DNA from: Hyperoodon ampullatus
Lineage: Eukaryota > Chordata > Mammalia > Artiodactyla > Ziphiidae
DNA length: 64,000 nucleotides
NCBI GenBank assembly: GCA_949752795.1
Contig: OX457061.1
Coordinates: 8,925,239 to 8,989,238, forward strand
Direction of reading: 5' to 3'
In this document: positions 11,921 through 25,045 of the stretch, one piece after another
How the letters are laid out: every line of letters begins with the position of its first letter
Position numbering within the stretch: the first letter of the stretch is position 1
Made by a program: the position numbers and the translations under genes
Notes under the pieces: model-generated
The model's input: the letters and a program-made list of their open reading frames with translations, nothing else
Databases searched by the model: none
Told to the model about the DNA's origin: nothing

Positions 11921-13519
11921 TTCATTCTTGAATGAGGACAGATGAGACCTGGCCTGATATTTATCCAAAAATAGTGCAGATGGGCTCCCCTTGGTCCCCT
12001 CTCCATTTACCCTGGTGGATTCAAAGCTAAGGTCCAACACCATCTCCATCACTCATCAACGGCGACCACTCTTTAGTTAACGTCTTCACTTCTTTTGCCT
12101 ATTTCCTCCTGTATAAAACTAGAAAGTTGAGCTAATCTTCAAATGTCTTTTAGCTCCACATTTTTATAATACTTTTATACATCATCTAGGTTTAAAATTT
12201 CATTAGTTTGGAACCAATTGTCAAGGATTTTGCTAAATATACGTATAAACAAAAAATACCCTATTTCTTAAGAAAGACTCGCTGTACTCAATTTTTAATT
12301 AAGAAAACCACAAATATTAAGCTCAAGAAACAGACTTCATTTGATTATACATAAGAAAAAAAGAGAATTATAAATAATTTATCAAGAGCTAGCAGAGTAC
12401 ATGCCCCAGGGATGTACTGGGTATGAAATGTGTACTAGAGGCAAAAGCTAAACACAAGCAACTGAGAGCAGCCTTTCTCTCCCATTCCACCTCCCCACTG
12501 CACCTTCAGTCTTGTCTAAACACGGCACACCAGGTGGAAAGACTGTGCCAGCTGACCGAGTCATGGCTGGGCCTGCCTTTCCGCAGCCCACAGCCATTCT
12601 ACAGGGTAGCGTTGACCGAGAGCTTCCCGTTGCACACGCGTCTCCATGCATCGTCCCAATTGATCCTGACAACACCTGTTGGGAGACTCGGTCCTCCACG
12701 GTCTCTGGCACTCCAACCTGTCTTGGTGGGAGTGCCAAGAATGCAAGGTCCTGACCACCCTTTACCTAGGCCATTTCACAGGGTTGTGTTGCAGAGAGCA
12801 ACCTTGAGAGATGCGATAATGTCTCCCTCGGGGACAAGGGGCAGCCTTGCTCACTGCCTGCCATAAAGCAGCAGGTTCCCCAGGCTTGTGTTTCTCAGGT
12901 GTGACACAAGGCACAGCATCCATCTGGGCCCAGAGTGTCACCTCCATGGGACTTGGGGGAAGGGAAACTGACACACACTGATGCTTATGCTGGTAATAAA
13001 GTCCTTTGTCTGACTCAGGAGTTATACATACCAAAAGACACCAAGTAGACAAGAAAGTTCTCCCTCCTAATTCCCCCTACTACCTGATCCAGTAACCTGC
13101 CTCTCCTAGATCTTACTACAGAATTCAATATACATCTCCCCACCTTTAACTCCATTTTTTTGTCCTTTACCTCAAACTCACCTAGAATCCACTGCAGTAG
13201 TGGTTAAGCTTATCAACTCTGTTCAGCATTGAAATCCAAATGCCCCAACATAATAATCATTCCTTCCCGGGCTTCTGTATAACTCCTGATATCTCATGAA
13301 TTTAGCTCCTGGGTAAGTTACCAATGAACTGACTTCTTTTCCATTCATCTGTTTTCCTGCTTTTACCCAAGCGCCATGTGGGATTAATAAATTATTGCCT
13401 TACAGTAAGTTTTGAAGGCTCAACCATTTATAGGCTCCACATCTGTTAAATGGGGCCAGTCATGGTGAGGCTGGTCCCCAATATCCAGCCTCCTCTTCTT
13501 CTTCAGTAACAGAACTTCT

Positions 13520-13880
13520 GGTTTTTAGATGGACATATGGTTTCCCTGAATACAGGTTACATTTCCCAGCTTCCCTTACTGCCATGTGTGGCCATAAGAC
13601 CAAGAGAAGGCCGATGGGATGCAAGAAGTGTCATGTGCAATTGCTGTAAAGGGGCCCTCAAAGGCTGCAATGTAGATGCAAAAGCTAGAGTTCCAGCAGC
13701 CACTCAGGCCACAAAGTGACCCTGGTCTTAGAAGCCATCCCCAAGATCACCTCCCGATGGAACAAGGCAGAAGGAACCTGGGTCTCTGACCATGTAGGCT
13801 CAATACTCTGAGCTGATTACCCTCCTGACTTCTCACACGTAAGACAGAAACTTCAATCTTATTTATGTCTTCATTATTTT
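13520..13880 (+). mobile_element. LTR-like remnant related to 4445-4895
   Basis: cccagcttcccttactgccatgtgtggcca (split by changes), aggccgatgggatgcaagaa and gtcatgtgcaattgctg are phrases of an old mammalian LTR family. Confidence 0.35.
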
Positions 13881-14759
13881 GAGTTCTCTGTCATTCGTAC
13901 CCTAACCTACAGAAATGGCTCCCTCATAAAGAGAATGATAAAAGGTTATATGAGAATATGTATCACAATAGATACCCATTTTTATATTCCCCCAACAAAG
14001 GGGCAAGCGCTGTTTTTACACAGAGCAGGCAACTCAAACATTCGCTGAAACAAACAGAATCTGGAAGAATGAGGCCATTTCACTGCCTTAAAATTTTTTT
14101 AACAATTTATTTTTCCAGATGAAAACCGCTATTTTATCAAGTTTCAGAAAATGTATCATTGGAATTGCATTAAATCTTTACCAATATTTGGAGATAGAGT
14201 ATTGTCACTATTACTATGTTTAGACTTTCCTGGAAAGAGCCAGAAATTGATTGATTGACTCATTGATTTTCATCCTATCAATTCAAAACATTTAATATGA
14301 GGCTACTCTGTAATAAGCCTATTCATAAAAATGAGACTTTGTGGAGTTGACAAACAGACCTGAGGTAAATAACCTCTCATGCCACCTCCCCCAGTGCCCA
14401 CCGAACACTGAGGGAGGTGAAAGAGGTGGTGCCAATCTCTATCGTCACTAAAGACTAAGGCTAATGTGCTACTCTGTCCTCATCACCTCCAGCTGTTGAC
14501 CCACAATCCTCTTGCCTCGCTTCTTCACAGCCAATAACACTCCCCTGACCAAGGTTCCTGGGCCTGGGGCTTTTTCACCTTCCATCATGTAAACTTTCCT
14601 GTGATGCTCCACTGTCACCCTTATCCTCTCAGTGCTCCCGCCCGCCCGTAGGTGATGTTCACATGGCTCACCCTGTTATTGCTGAAGTTCTTTATTTCAC
14701 ACACTTGCTATATGGGTGGGGTTTAGTCCAGTGGAGATACCTGCAGAGGTCCTCAGCTG

Positions 14760-15081
14760 ATGATGGTATCATCATCATCACTATCACTACTGTCATTTAC
14801 TGAAGCAACACTCTGTGACAGATACTTTGGTAAGCACCTTACCCATAGGAATATACCACTTGGTCCTTACAATAATTCTCCAAGATGGGTATGGTTATCA
14901 TTGGGTATTGTTTCAAGTGAGAAAACTGAGGCCCAAAGAAGTTAGATAACTTATCCAAGGACACACAGTCGATAAGAGTATCCTCCCTGGCTATGGCAGC
15001 AAGCCCTTGGGCAAAGGCGGGATTTGAACCCAGCTCAGTCTGACCCCCTACTCATAACCTTGCTGAGTAACTCCCACCTCC
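14760..15081 (-). mobile_element. MIR SINE with a TCA-rich start
   Basis: Reversed MIR: acagatactttggtaagcac, gagaaaactgaggcccaaag, ggcgggatttgaacccagct. An (ATC)n-like run lies at 14767-14785. Confidence 0.75.
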
Positions 15082-15090
15082 TCAACCATT

Positions 15091-15095
<5 letters not shown>

Positions 15096-15127
<32 letters not shown>

Positions 15128-15315
15128 ACGCGGGCCTCTCACCATTGTGGCCTCTCCCGTTGTGGAGCACAGGCTCCGGATGCGCAGGCTCAGCGGCCAT
15201 GGCTCACGGGCCCAGCCGTTCCGCGGCATGTGGGATCCTCCTGGACCGGGGCACGAACCCGTGTCCCCTGCATCGGCAGGCGGACTCTCAACCACTGCGC
15301 CACCAGGGAAGCCCT
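15096..15315 (-). mobile_element. CHR-type SINE, full length
   Basis: Poly(T), gctgtacgcgggcctctcac, body and end ccaccagggaagccc. The 15-bp target duplication CTCAACCATTTCTTT is at 15081-15095 and 15316-15330. Confidence 0.95.
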
Positions 15316-16529
15316 CTCAACCATTTCTTTATGTTCCGTCCCACAGAGCTGAACATGTTATGTTCTGTAAGGTACATGCACTCCCATCTATCCATCTATT
15401 CCCTTCTCTTCGACTAAGCATTGGGCTTTCTCAACTAAACAAACATTAATCCCTTTTCTTCTTCCTTTCCTGAGGAACAAATGGCTTCATACCAGGATGG
15501 TTGGCCCTGGTATTAAGGACAGCTACTTCCCTCCAGGTATCCCTGATCCTGTCTCACTGCTCCTCAGCTGTGGCTTTCAGCACCAGGGTCAGTGGTAAGC
15601 AGGTCTCTGCCTCCGCCCTACACTCCTAGGTCTTTGGGTTCAGGGTGATCCTTACAATAGACATGTTGGATCACAGATCAGTCTCCCGCTGGCTCTCTCA
15701 GATTAATGGCTTCCCCAGATTCTGTTAGCTGATCTGAGGCATTCTGTCCTACCAGGGGGATGGAACTCCACTTTGGCAACTTGGGACCCTCCCTCCACCA
15801 GCCATCTGAGTAGATCTCAGGTCCTCTTATAACTCTAAGACCTTACTTGTAAGTTCTGGAAATTCTACAGCAGGCTCTTCCCTGTTACCCAAGCTCAGGA
15901 CACATGGGGGACCAAGGATGCACTCCCAAGTCACAGGGCTCCCACACCACATTGGTCCAGGCCCAGTGGTTTCTCACCTTCAGAACTTCCTCCCACATGT
16001 CTTGTAGCTGCCTTTCCTGGGATCTAGACACATCCCCTTCCCACTGAGGTTGCAGACCCACCCTGAACCCCAAGAATGCCAGATGGGGCCCCAACTTTCC
16101 TGCTTCAGGAGCCAGAGATTTCAGTCCGAAGGGCCAGCAAGAGAAGGCAGGGGTGGATTTCTCGAGAAGGTTCTGAGAGAGGCTGAAGGGTTTAGAGACT
16201 GGATGCAGAGCCTCCTCTGCAGTCTTTCACACACGGAAGCAAAGGTCATTAAAACGACCTCTCTCATGTGGGAATGGCTCCGCTGTTAGGGAAAATAAGG
16301 GGGTTGGGGGTGGCACCAGAGCACTCAGCTTCCGGGGGGCAGGGGCAGAGGCCCTGCGGGGAGAGAGCTGGAGGGGATCCCGCCCCCACCAATTCCCACA
16401 GCATCACCTTCCTAGGCCGCTCCTTCCCCAGCTCTCCCACTGTGCCCCGGCCGCACACTGGCCCCCCCAGCAGTCCAGCCAGGACCTCTGGTCCCTACTC
16501 ATAACCTTGCTGAGTAACTCCCACCTCCC

Positions 16530-17400
16530 CAAGGGCCACGGCTCTCTCTCCAGACCAGTGAGGCATCAGAACCACCTGTGAAAACCCTTCAACACACAGA
16601 TGACCAGCCTCTCTCCCACAAACACCACGGAGGATTCTGCTCTGGTTCAGACCTCTCTCTGAGCTCCAGGCGAGCAGGCCAGCTGCCGGGTGCTGTCCCA
16701 CAGGCGTTCCAAACTCAAAATGGCCAAAACCAAACTCACAACTTCCCCTCCCAGCTCAACACTCCTCTCACGTTCCTTATCCTGTGACTGTCCGGCACCT
16801 CACATCGCTAAGTGAGAAACCCTGGCACTGCCCGCCCTCCCTCCCATCCGCTAAATCTCCAAGGAGAGAGGCCTCTACCTCGGTTTCTCTCGAACCCACC
16901 TTCTCCTCTCCATCCCCATGGCTCCCTCACCCATCTCCCAAATGCCAGTCTCCTCCCATACCACCCATCCTCCACACCAGGAGTATATCTGAAGGAGTTT
17001 CTCTCCTCCTATAACTCTGCAACAAATCTCCACCGGCCACAGGAGAACATCCGAACTCCTAAGCACTGCCCGCGAGTCCCTCAGAGGACTGACCCCAAAC
17101 CACCTTTCTGACCTGTTTCCTGCAACCCCACACAGCTCACCACACCTGAGCCGCAGCATGCTCTCTCCTGCTTCTGGACCCCTGTTATCTGTTTCCTCTG
17201 CCTGTGTTCCCCTGCACCTGGGACACAGAACATCTATCTTTGAGATCCTGTGAGTCTGACTTGGTGCCATGAGCTTCCATTTCCACTACTTACCAGCCCC
17301 GACACAACATCCTCGTCATTTATTTACTCCCATCTGTCGGCTGGTGAGCTCCTGAGGGCAAGGACTGCAGTGCCAGGCCCAGTTACACGCTCAGTTAAGT
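16530..17400 (+). mobile_element. L2 LINE 3' part, long but eroded
   Basis: Follows the L2 coding 3' order: gacctctctctgagctccag, gtgctgtcccacaggcgttc, caaactcaaaatggcc, and much later ggtgagctcctgagggcaag. No reading frame survives. Confidence 0.7.
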
Positions 17401-17749
17401 GTTTACTTCATGAGTGAAACCACTAATGAGATCAAGGTGTTCTTCCACCCCCTCAAGAAGCAAAGGAAGCAACCAATCTTTAAAGCAATAAAAACAAGGC
17501 CAACTGCTATTTGGGAAACCATGGCAGGTAATGTTTCAGTAACAGATGCTTTTGGCGATAGATGGGAGTTCTGAAAAAGAAGAGTCAGCAACGACAGACT
17601 CTGTCGGGCGTTTCCAGCACAGGTCAAGAAAGCAATGCCCTGACCACTGGGCCGTGAGTGCTGCAGAGTCCCCTCACGCTCAGGGCTCTGACCACCCCGG
17701 CTGTGTGACTTCGCGAATTCACCACACCCTTGCCACAACTGGGATCACG

Positions 17750-18056
17750 ACACATGCAGCCGCCACCTCTTCACCTTGCAACTCCAACTCCTCTTTCCTC
17801 TGGGAAGCTGTCTCTGACCACCCATCTGGTTTATGGCCTCTGAACACCTTGTACTCTTCTTTTACAGCCATTGTCAGTGCTGTAATTAATCTTTTGTACA
17901 TTTATTTGTTACGGTTTTTGTACTTATTTTTATACTTACTTCACTTCACTACTAGACTGCGAGCCAAAAGACAGCAAGGACCAGACTTGTCTTTTTCCTC
18001 TATTGCAGCCCCACACTCGGCACAGTGCTAGCACTCAGCAGGCCCTGAACAAGGAC
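17750..18056 (+). mobile_element. L2 LINE 3' end
   Basis: gggaagctgtctctgaccac, then ccttgtactcttcttttaca, ctactagactgcgagccaaa and cacagtgctagcactcagca, in L2 order. Confidence 0.8.
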
Positions 18057-18122
18057 TGGATGGATGCGAGGGTGGGTGGGTAGATGGATGGATGGATGGC
18101 GGATGGACAGATGGACTGGCAG
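18057..18122 (+). repeat. GGAT-type microsatellite
   Basis: Imperfect GGTG/GGAT/GATG tetranucleotide run at the tail of the L2 copy, as often arises from the L2 end. Confidence 0.85.
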
Positions 18123-18262
18123 GCAGGCAGGTCTGGAAGACAGGGAAGAACAAGGAATAAGGCTGCCTTTCGTGACTGGTACAATAGTTGAATAACATCA
18201 AGCTCTCTTTACTCGGACGTAACCCTCACAAAGCAACCTCAGATCTTAAAACTGGGGCTTTC

Positions 18263-18464
18263 GGGGCTTCCCTGGTGGCGCAGTGGTTGAGAGTCCGCCT
18301 GCCGATGCAGGGGACACGGGTTCGTGCCCCGGTCCGGGAAGATCCCACATGCCGCGGAGCGGCTGGGCCCGTGAGCCATGGCCGCTGAGCCTGTGCGTCC
18401 GGAGCCTCCGCGACGGGAGAGGCCACAACAGTGAGAGGCCCGCATACCGCCAAAAAAAAAAAAA
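18263..18464 (+). mobile_element. CHR-type SINE with small internal deletion
   Basis: Standard head and A tail. The body lacks the gtgctc segment found in sister copies (ggagcctccgcgacgggag). Target duplication TGGGGCTTTC at 18253-18262 and 18465-18474. Confidence 0.95.
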
Positions 18465-19554
18465 TGGGGCTTTCCCACTAACGAAAGGATGCACACACAC
18501 TGGGGATATTCCTATTTACTTGGAAAGCAGGTGTCAGAGCAAAGTGACATACTTGGCATTCTGGCTTCATACCCAGTGATCCTCCTATAATACCAGGCTG
18601 CTCTCTCTGTTCCACAAGTATACTGGCTATATTGATAAAAGTAGGTTCCAATAATCTCTCAGCCCCCTAAGATCAACACGCATTATTGCTAGCAGACCAC
18701 AAGAGGCACTGCCTTTTCTCAGCCAGCCACCATCACCGAATACCGGTGCTGGACACCAAGTCAGGTGTTAGCTCCTCTTCCCCACAGTCACACTGTAGAT
18801 TCAACAGGGGACTTGGAAGCTGAGGTTTTCATCAGAGAGAAATGCTTCTTCATGGACATGGTCTATGAGCAACGTTACATGACCTGCAGGCAGCTACTGA
18901 GAAACTGCAACATACAAATGGATGGGTTTTACAGGTGGAGAATCAGTACGCCTGAGTATGAAACCCTGGCAAAGTCCCCATCCTCATGTGGAGAGTAGGA
19001 AGAGTGGACTCAACGATCTCTAACCTTCAGATCAGACTGACACTACAACTGGTGAGCACAACGGCCACAGCAATGCTCACTGCAGAAGAGCCCCATGGCA
19101 GGTATACCCAGAGATAAATTAGAGAAATAGGCTAACTGAAGCAACCAGCATCTTTTGAAAACAGCAAAGTAATGCTACATATCAATCAGCAAGTAACTTC
19201 TAATCTTATCAAAAAGCTTCCCAGAAAGAACAAATTCTAATCTTAGTTATCAACTAATCAGCACATGCATCAATCCCGTACCTTCGCTATTTATAAGAAA
19301 GATCAGGGTTTCCTGGTCCCTAGAATGAAAGCAGACCTTAAACCCATCACCCCAAACTGAACACAACTCTTCAAATTCAATTATCAGGAACATCAAAACA
19401 ACTAAAACCAAGAGAAACTATTACAAGTACCTTTTGTCCATGAATCCCTGTTTCCCGATCTCACCTGTGATTCTTCCAATGTGTGTCAGAAACCACACCT
19501 CAAGGCAGCCCGGGCTGTGAGAAAAGACTCCTGAGGAGCCCTCTGTGTCTCCCA

Positions 19555-19720
19555 TAGCTCCATCTTGGGCAATTCCTTCACCCTCTCTGAGCTTCCATTT
19601 TCTCCTCCGCACACCAAAGTCCGCCCCACCTACCCTGCAGAATCATTATGAGGCTAAAGACACAGGTGTCAGAGACTTTGTAAAGTGTTGAAATATTTTA
19701 TAATGAAGGGACCTCAGATC
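19555..19720 (+). mobile_element. MIR SINE fragment
   Basis: ttgggcaattccttcaccct ctctgagcttccattttctc and gaatcattatgaggctaaag follow MIR order. Confidence 0.65.
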
Positions 19721-19774
19721 CAACAACCTTCTCATTTTATAGATTCAAATCAGTCACTGGGCACTCACCCTTTA

Positions 19775-20050
19775 TTTCATTTGTCCATTTAACAAGCATT
19801 TATGTACTACTTGCTACGTGCCAGATGCTACGGCAGGCACTGAGGACAGGACTGTGAGCAAAGCCACAGTCCATGGTGTGACGGGACTGCACACCCTGCA
19901 CCGGGGAGCTGGACGTGAGGAACAACAGTTACACCAGTTACACCGAAGAGCACGTCGTTACACCCGCGGGCCATGCAAACGATTTGGGTTTTTTCTAAGA
20001 GAAACCAGAAGCTACTGAAGGGATTTAAGCAGAGGGAACAACACACTCAG
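19775..20050 (-). mobile_element. L2 LINE remnant
   Basis: Reverse L2 end: aacaagcatttatgtactac, gctacgtgccagatgctacg, gcactgaggacaggactgtg. Confidence 0.65.
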
Positions 20051-21039
20051 ATCGTTCTGGCTGCCGAGCACTAGCCCTGGGCTAGGCCCTGAATATGGTG
20101 GGAAGAAGAAATGCAGACTTTGACTCTGCAAAGTCTGGTGGGGGAGTCACAGGAAGCCGAGGCTGCTACACGCCAGAGCAGGGCTTTGTGGGAGCCCTGT
20201 GGGAACACTCCTAAATGCCAGTGGCCTGAAAGTGCTGGAGATATGGTACCTAGAAAGAAAAAACAAAACACAGCTACAGGAAGGGCACAAAATAAAAAAT
20301 ATCTTAAAATAGTGAAAGTCACTAATTCCACATAAGAGACTTTATTGCCACAAAAAGAGACACAGCAAATTCTCCTGAATTTATTAACTTGTTTTCCATA
20401 AATATTTAATCACTCAGAAATGTATCAAAAACACAGATTCCCCTTGACCTACTTATCAAGCTTATACAAGAATGGGTGAGAATTACTGTATCCAATAAAT
20501 ACGAATTTAATTACATTCATTACTCTTTCTTTTGTCTCTAATAAGATGATTTTCAAAGAAACCTTTGACTGTTGAGGCCAAACATTTACATTTTCTTCTG
20601 ATTACTCAAGTTAACTGCCTTAACCTTAAAATAAAATCTTATAATAAAAATATTTAAATCCTAAAGAGGGAAAGTATAATGTTGCATAAGTTTATATTAA
20701 AGTCCCATTATTTACATGGAATCACAGAATAGTGAAATAGAAAGTATGTGGGAAACCAGCCTTCAGTTCCTGGACAGGTCTGAGACAAGGCCCACACTTG
20801 GGGTGACTCCACCCTCCCCCTCACCAGCACCTACTGCTTTTGTGGGCGTCAAGGCTTGTGTGCACAGTCCCAGTGCAGGCTGAGTACTGCCTGCCACCCT
20901 GGGTGCTCCCACCAGCCCTCACCACCAAGCACCTCTGAGCTTTAACACATTCCTTGTGCAATAACTCACATAACTTCCACAGGCAATAAGTTAACATCCC
21001 CTGCAAAAAAAACAAGCATCCTGACAGCCCTCTAACAAT

Positions 21040-21275
21040 GGGTTAAGAGAAGATTATTCTAGCTCATGCTGACTGGATGCTCATGAAGTGCAAGCACTAT
21101 GCTAAGCCCTGTTCCTCGTCATCTCCTTGAAGTCCTGTAAGAACCAGACGGAGGTAAGTACCATCACACTTCCTGTATTGATGAGGAAAAGAGGAGTGGT
21201 CACCTGCCCAAAGTCAAAGAGTTTGTGAGTAGGGTCAGGACACAAACCCACACAGGCCTGACTCCAGAGTCTGCT
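21040..21275 (-). mobile_element. MIR SINE
   Basis: Reversed MIR: caagcactatgctaagccct, ttgatgaggaaaagaggagt (approx.), cacacaggcctgactccaga. Confidence 0.65.
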
Positions 21276-21734
21276 GTAAGTGCTCCCCTGTCTGCCTCTT
21301 TGACGCTCAGGAGATAAATCTCCTTTGAAGAACACAATGGATTTGAAAGCTCTGCAGAAAAACCAGGGAAGAATGTGCCTCTCCATGTCTTCATGGTCTC
21401 TGCTCTCCTCAGTAAGTGCAGGTGAGACAAGCCTGACTCATGCCTCCCTTTGGGGAAAAGCCGTGGAACTGCTCAGTGCAGGGGGTCAAAGAGAAGGTGC
21501 TCGCGATGGAGCTGGGCTAGAACCACCTGTGAGAAGAGCTCATGCAAAAACGGGGGAGGAAACACCTGTGGGCCTGTAAGGAAAGTCCCAAGGACTCCTT
21601 GAGCACTCTGTGACTTCAGAGCTGGTTTATCAGATACCTTGGCCATCACCTTCACCACCAACTGGCACCGTCTACACTAGAACCTGGAGAAAACAGCCAA
21701 ACAGGTGCTTCCTGGTGCTGCCCCAGCACCAAGG

Positions 21735-21985
21735 ATAAATAAAAAGACAGTGAGCACTCTGTAAGCATCAGCTTCCCGTCAGGTACCACGCTAAGCAGCC
21801 CGCGGCGTTATTCCACTGAATCTTCAATGACAGCCCCCAGTAAGGTAACCCTGCCATCCCCATTTTACAAATCAGTTAACTGAGACTAAGTGGGGAAGAC
21901 ACTGGCCCGAGGTCACAGAGGTTGTGTGTGGAGGAGCCAGAATTGGAACCCAGATCTGGCTCCAGAGTGTGAATCTGCTTGGCCA
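21735..21985 (-). mobile_element. MIR SINE
   Basis: ccccattttacaaatcagtt aactgagactaag, gaggtcacagaggttgtgtg and gccagaattggaacccagat are the reversed MIR core and 5' part. Confidence 0.8.
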
Positions 21986-21989
21986 CTTC

Positions 21990-22165
21990 ACTCGGGGTCC
22001 TCTGTCACCGCCAATCCCCTCCTGGTCACATTCTGTTTGCACGTGACTCCTCCACCAACCATCCGCTCCCCAAGGGCAGGATGGAGCTCCTTCATCTCTA
22101 TATGCCCAGCACTCAGCAGAGGGATTGGCCCAAAGCAGGAGCACAGCAAGGCTGGTGGATGGATG
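21990..22165 (+). mobile_element. L2 LINE 3' fragment
   Basis: ccgctccccaagggcaggat and atgcccagcactcagcagag fit the diverged L2 tail. Confidence 0.55.
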
Positions 22166-22894
22166 CCCACAGGAAGGAAGTGGCCCCAGGATGGCCCTCA
22201 CAGAAGCCAACCCAACCAACTCTCCCCATCCCTGATCAGAATCTACAGACCATCTACTCAGCTCCCTGAGGCCTGCTCCTCCGCAAGTCCACCTCAAGGG
22301 AAGGGTCAGCAGCCACACTTCTGGGGAAGGGGGAGGTGGGCTTCAGCAAGTATGAGCAGTTCATTTTCCGACTTGTCCTTCTTTCTGTTTCCCCATCTTG
22401 TCCTGGAGCATCTGGAGCAAATAATTCTTCCCTCTCCCACCCCTAAGACTTTGTAGGACAAGTATCGCCACTCAGACCCAAAGCCTACCACTAGTATATG
22501 GCACATGTGTGTCTCAGTCAGCACTCAAATACTTGGGGAATGAACCACTAGAGTCCAGAGTCTGGGATTCACCAGAGACCTATCAATAAGAGTCTGTCAA
22601 CGTTCGGTAGCATGACCTGTCTGAGCAGAGGTCCATCACAATGTCCACCAAGAGCCCACCCTGGAGACTCAGAAGCAAAGAAAGCAGGAAACTTTCCCTG
22701 TGCAGGGAGGAGACACAGGCACAGAATAATGCATGCAATAGTGAGGCGCATGATCTGGTCAAGGTGTACACACAATGAAAGCCAAGGGAGCACAGACAGG
22801 AGTGGTCACTTGTAGAGGAACTGAGTAGATTTCACAGAGAAGGGAAAAGTTGAACTGAGAAGCCATTCCCAAACCACCAAGGGAAAGTCATTGT

Positions 22895-23065
22895 TTCCTG
22901 CCTCCCTGAGCCCTATACTGCTCACCTCCCCACCGCTGAGCCCTGTTCTGTCATCAGTGACTTGTGTGCTTGTCTCTCTGCATAGTATGTGAGCACCCTG
23001 AGGGCAAGGACTTTGGGGATTCTCCATGGCTCACCCTCAGCTGTCCAGTAAATATCTGCTAACAA
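22895..23065 (+). mobile_element. L2 LINE 3' fragment
   Basis: tatgtgagcaccctgagggc aaggactttgg and gtccagtaaatatctgct are L2 tail phrases. Confidence 0.65.
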
Positions 23066-23084
23066 AGAATAAGAGTCTAGTTTA

Positions 23085-23315
23085 GATTATTAATAACACA
23101 GCAGCTACCTCTTCTTGAGCACCTACCATGACCTATTACTGCAAGTACTTTGCATACATGATCTCATTTCTTCTACACAAAAACCCCAAAAGGCAGATCC
23201 TATTATCACCATCCATTTTACAGATAAGGAAACTGAAACGCAGAAAGATTAGGTAAATTGCCCCAAGTCATACAGCCAGTAAGTGACAGAGCCGGACTTT
23301 GAATCATGGGCTGAA
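23085..23315 (-). mobile_element. MIR SINE
   Basis: cttgagcacctaccatgacc, ttacagataaggaaactgaa, catacagccagtaagtgaca: a well-preserved reversed MIR. Confidence 0.85.
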
Positions 23316-23559
23316 TGAAAAATCAGTTTTCAATTACTAGTGAACAAATCCCTTTTCCTTTCTCTTTCTGTGTCTGCCTTGCATCCAGATACATGGATTG
23401 CCCTTTAGTCTACTGTTCACTGGAACCAAAGCCATTTCTTTCCTAGAGAAAAACAAGGGCTCTCTCTTGTTAGTCTTCTAAACAATGACTGCTAACCATT
23501 ACTGAGTAAACATCATGGAGGGGTGGGGAAGCGTGGAGACACAAAATTGTGCTTAAGAT

Positions 23560-23840
23560 ATCAGTCAAAAACATCTATTAAGGAGGAATTGTATGTACCA
23601 ATTGGAACATTTTCCAATGTTGGAACAATTTCCAAGTAGATCAAGTAAATAAATAAAGGAACAAGAGTACGTATAGGATGCTATTCTTTGTATAAGAGAA
23701 AAAATATATAACAAAACAAGAAAATGGTAATAGTGGTTGTCACTAGGGAGAAGACTGGGAACTGGCAGCTTGAGGCAAGAAAGACACTTTACAATTTGTC
23801 CCCCTTGAACTACTTGTCTTTTTAAAAAAAAATCCATGTG
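23560..23840 (+). mobile_element. Old L1 3' end
   Basis: L1M-type 3' text: aatggtaatagtggttgtca ctagggag, then an A-rich tail near 23825. Confidence 0.6.
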
Positions 23841-24154
23841 TGATTTTTTTAATTCTTAAAAAAAATAAGACAAAAACACCATTTAAAGAAACTCCTTATT
23901 GCCAGGCCTTTTCCAAATGCTCACATACATATGACTGCAACCATGAAAAAAACTTGTCTGTTTATGAAAAACTGGGTGAGCTTAATTTGTGGTGCAATAG
24001 GACTGTGAAACAACTTTTGTCTTTCATGTTGAGGTTCACTAATTTCACTATAAAGTTGTTGCAACATTTTTTTTCTGCAGTAAATAAAATGCACTTTGAA
24101 GGTGCAGATACGGCATACATATAAGCAGCAGAGATAATCTGCCACACCTTCTTC

Positions 24155-24230
24155 TGAAAGTCCTTCATCTGTCCCTTTGACAAGTATTTAATGAGCACCT
24201 ACTATGTGCCAGGCAAAGTGCTCAACAGGT
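24155..24230 (-). mobile_element. L2 LINE tail, target of the SINE
   Basis: aagtatttaatgagcaccta ctatgtgccaggcaaagtgc is the reversed L2 3' end. The SINE at 24231 inserted at its right edge. Confidence 0.65.
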
Positions 24231-24562
24231 TTTTGTTTTTGTTTTTTAAGATGTTGGGGGTAGGAGTTTTTATTAATTAATTTATTTATTTTTGCTGTGT
24301 TGGGTCTTCGTTTCTGTGCGAGGGCCTTCTCTAGTCGTGGCAAGCAGGGGCCACTCTTCACCGCGGTGCGCGGGCCTCTCACTATCGCGGCCTCTCTTGT
24401 TGCGGAGCACAGGCTCCAGACGCACAGGCTCAGTAGTTGTGGCTCACGGGCCTAGTTGCTCCGCGGCATGTGGGATCCTCCCAGACCAGGGCTCGAACCC
24501 GTGTCCCCTGCATCAGCATACATGATCAGCAGATTCTCAACCACTGCGCCACCAGGGAAGCC
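24231..24562 (-). mobile_element. CHR-type SINE, long form
   Basis: Begins with an extended T-rich and tgctgtgttgggtcttcgtt section, then the usual body and end ccaccagggaagcc. Target duplication CTCAACAGGT at 24221-24230 and 24563-24572. The tRNA part has a short tandem duplication (atcagcatacatgatcagca). Confidence 0.92.
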
Positions 24563-24669
24563 CTCAACAGGTATTTTTAAAAGAAGAGCTAAACAACAGG
24601 TCACTAGCTTCCTCCCTCCTGCCTTTCGGGAAAACGTGACAATCAGAAGGCCAGAGCTGGGATCACTCT

Positions 24670-25045
24670 TGATGTTGCCGTATTCTAACACCATCCTCAC
24701 TCAGCTAAGAAAACTGAGGCCTGGACAGGGGAAGGGCTCTGATCAATGTTACATAAGAAGCGAAGGCCTCAAAATTACTTGTCCTGCTCTCCTCACATGC
24801 GACATGCTGTTTTGTTGTGTTGAAAGATGGGCAGTCAGGGAGGGGCAGAAACATACCCTAACACTGACAGCCTACTATATCTGCTTTCACAGATCTTGTC
24901 AAATTTATTCTTCATAACAACCTCTCAAGGTGGACATGATTATCCTTGTCTTACAGATAAGGAGATGAAAGCTCTGAGAAGCTAAGAAACTGGTGTATAA
25001 GGCTTCAAACACATATCTCTCTGATTTCCGAGCCAGAGCTCTGAC
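24670..25045 (-). mobile_element. Two MIR fragments
   Basis: cagctaagaaaactgaggcc at 24702-24721, and a second copy with aacctctcaaggtggacatg and ttacagataaggagatgaaa at about 24860-25040. Confidence 0.65.

Noticed and set aside
15024..15449. Repeated peptide families (for example AMAHGPSRSAACGI) seen at many loci
   Set aside because: They are translations of the CHR SINE body, not proteins.
17719..17901. Frame beginning MYKR, like the start of RALGPS1
   Set aside because: Only the first four residues agree; the rest is reversed L2 sequence.
21890..22456. 188-residue open frame
   Set aside because: Runs through a MIR and an L2 fragment; the codons are those of repeats.
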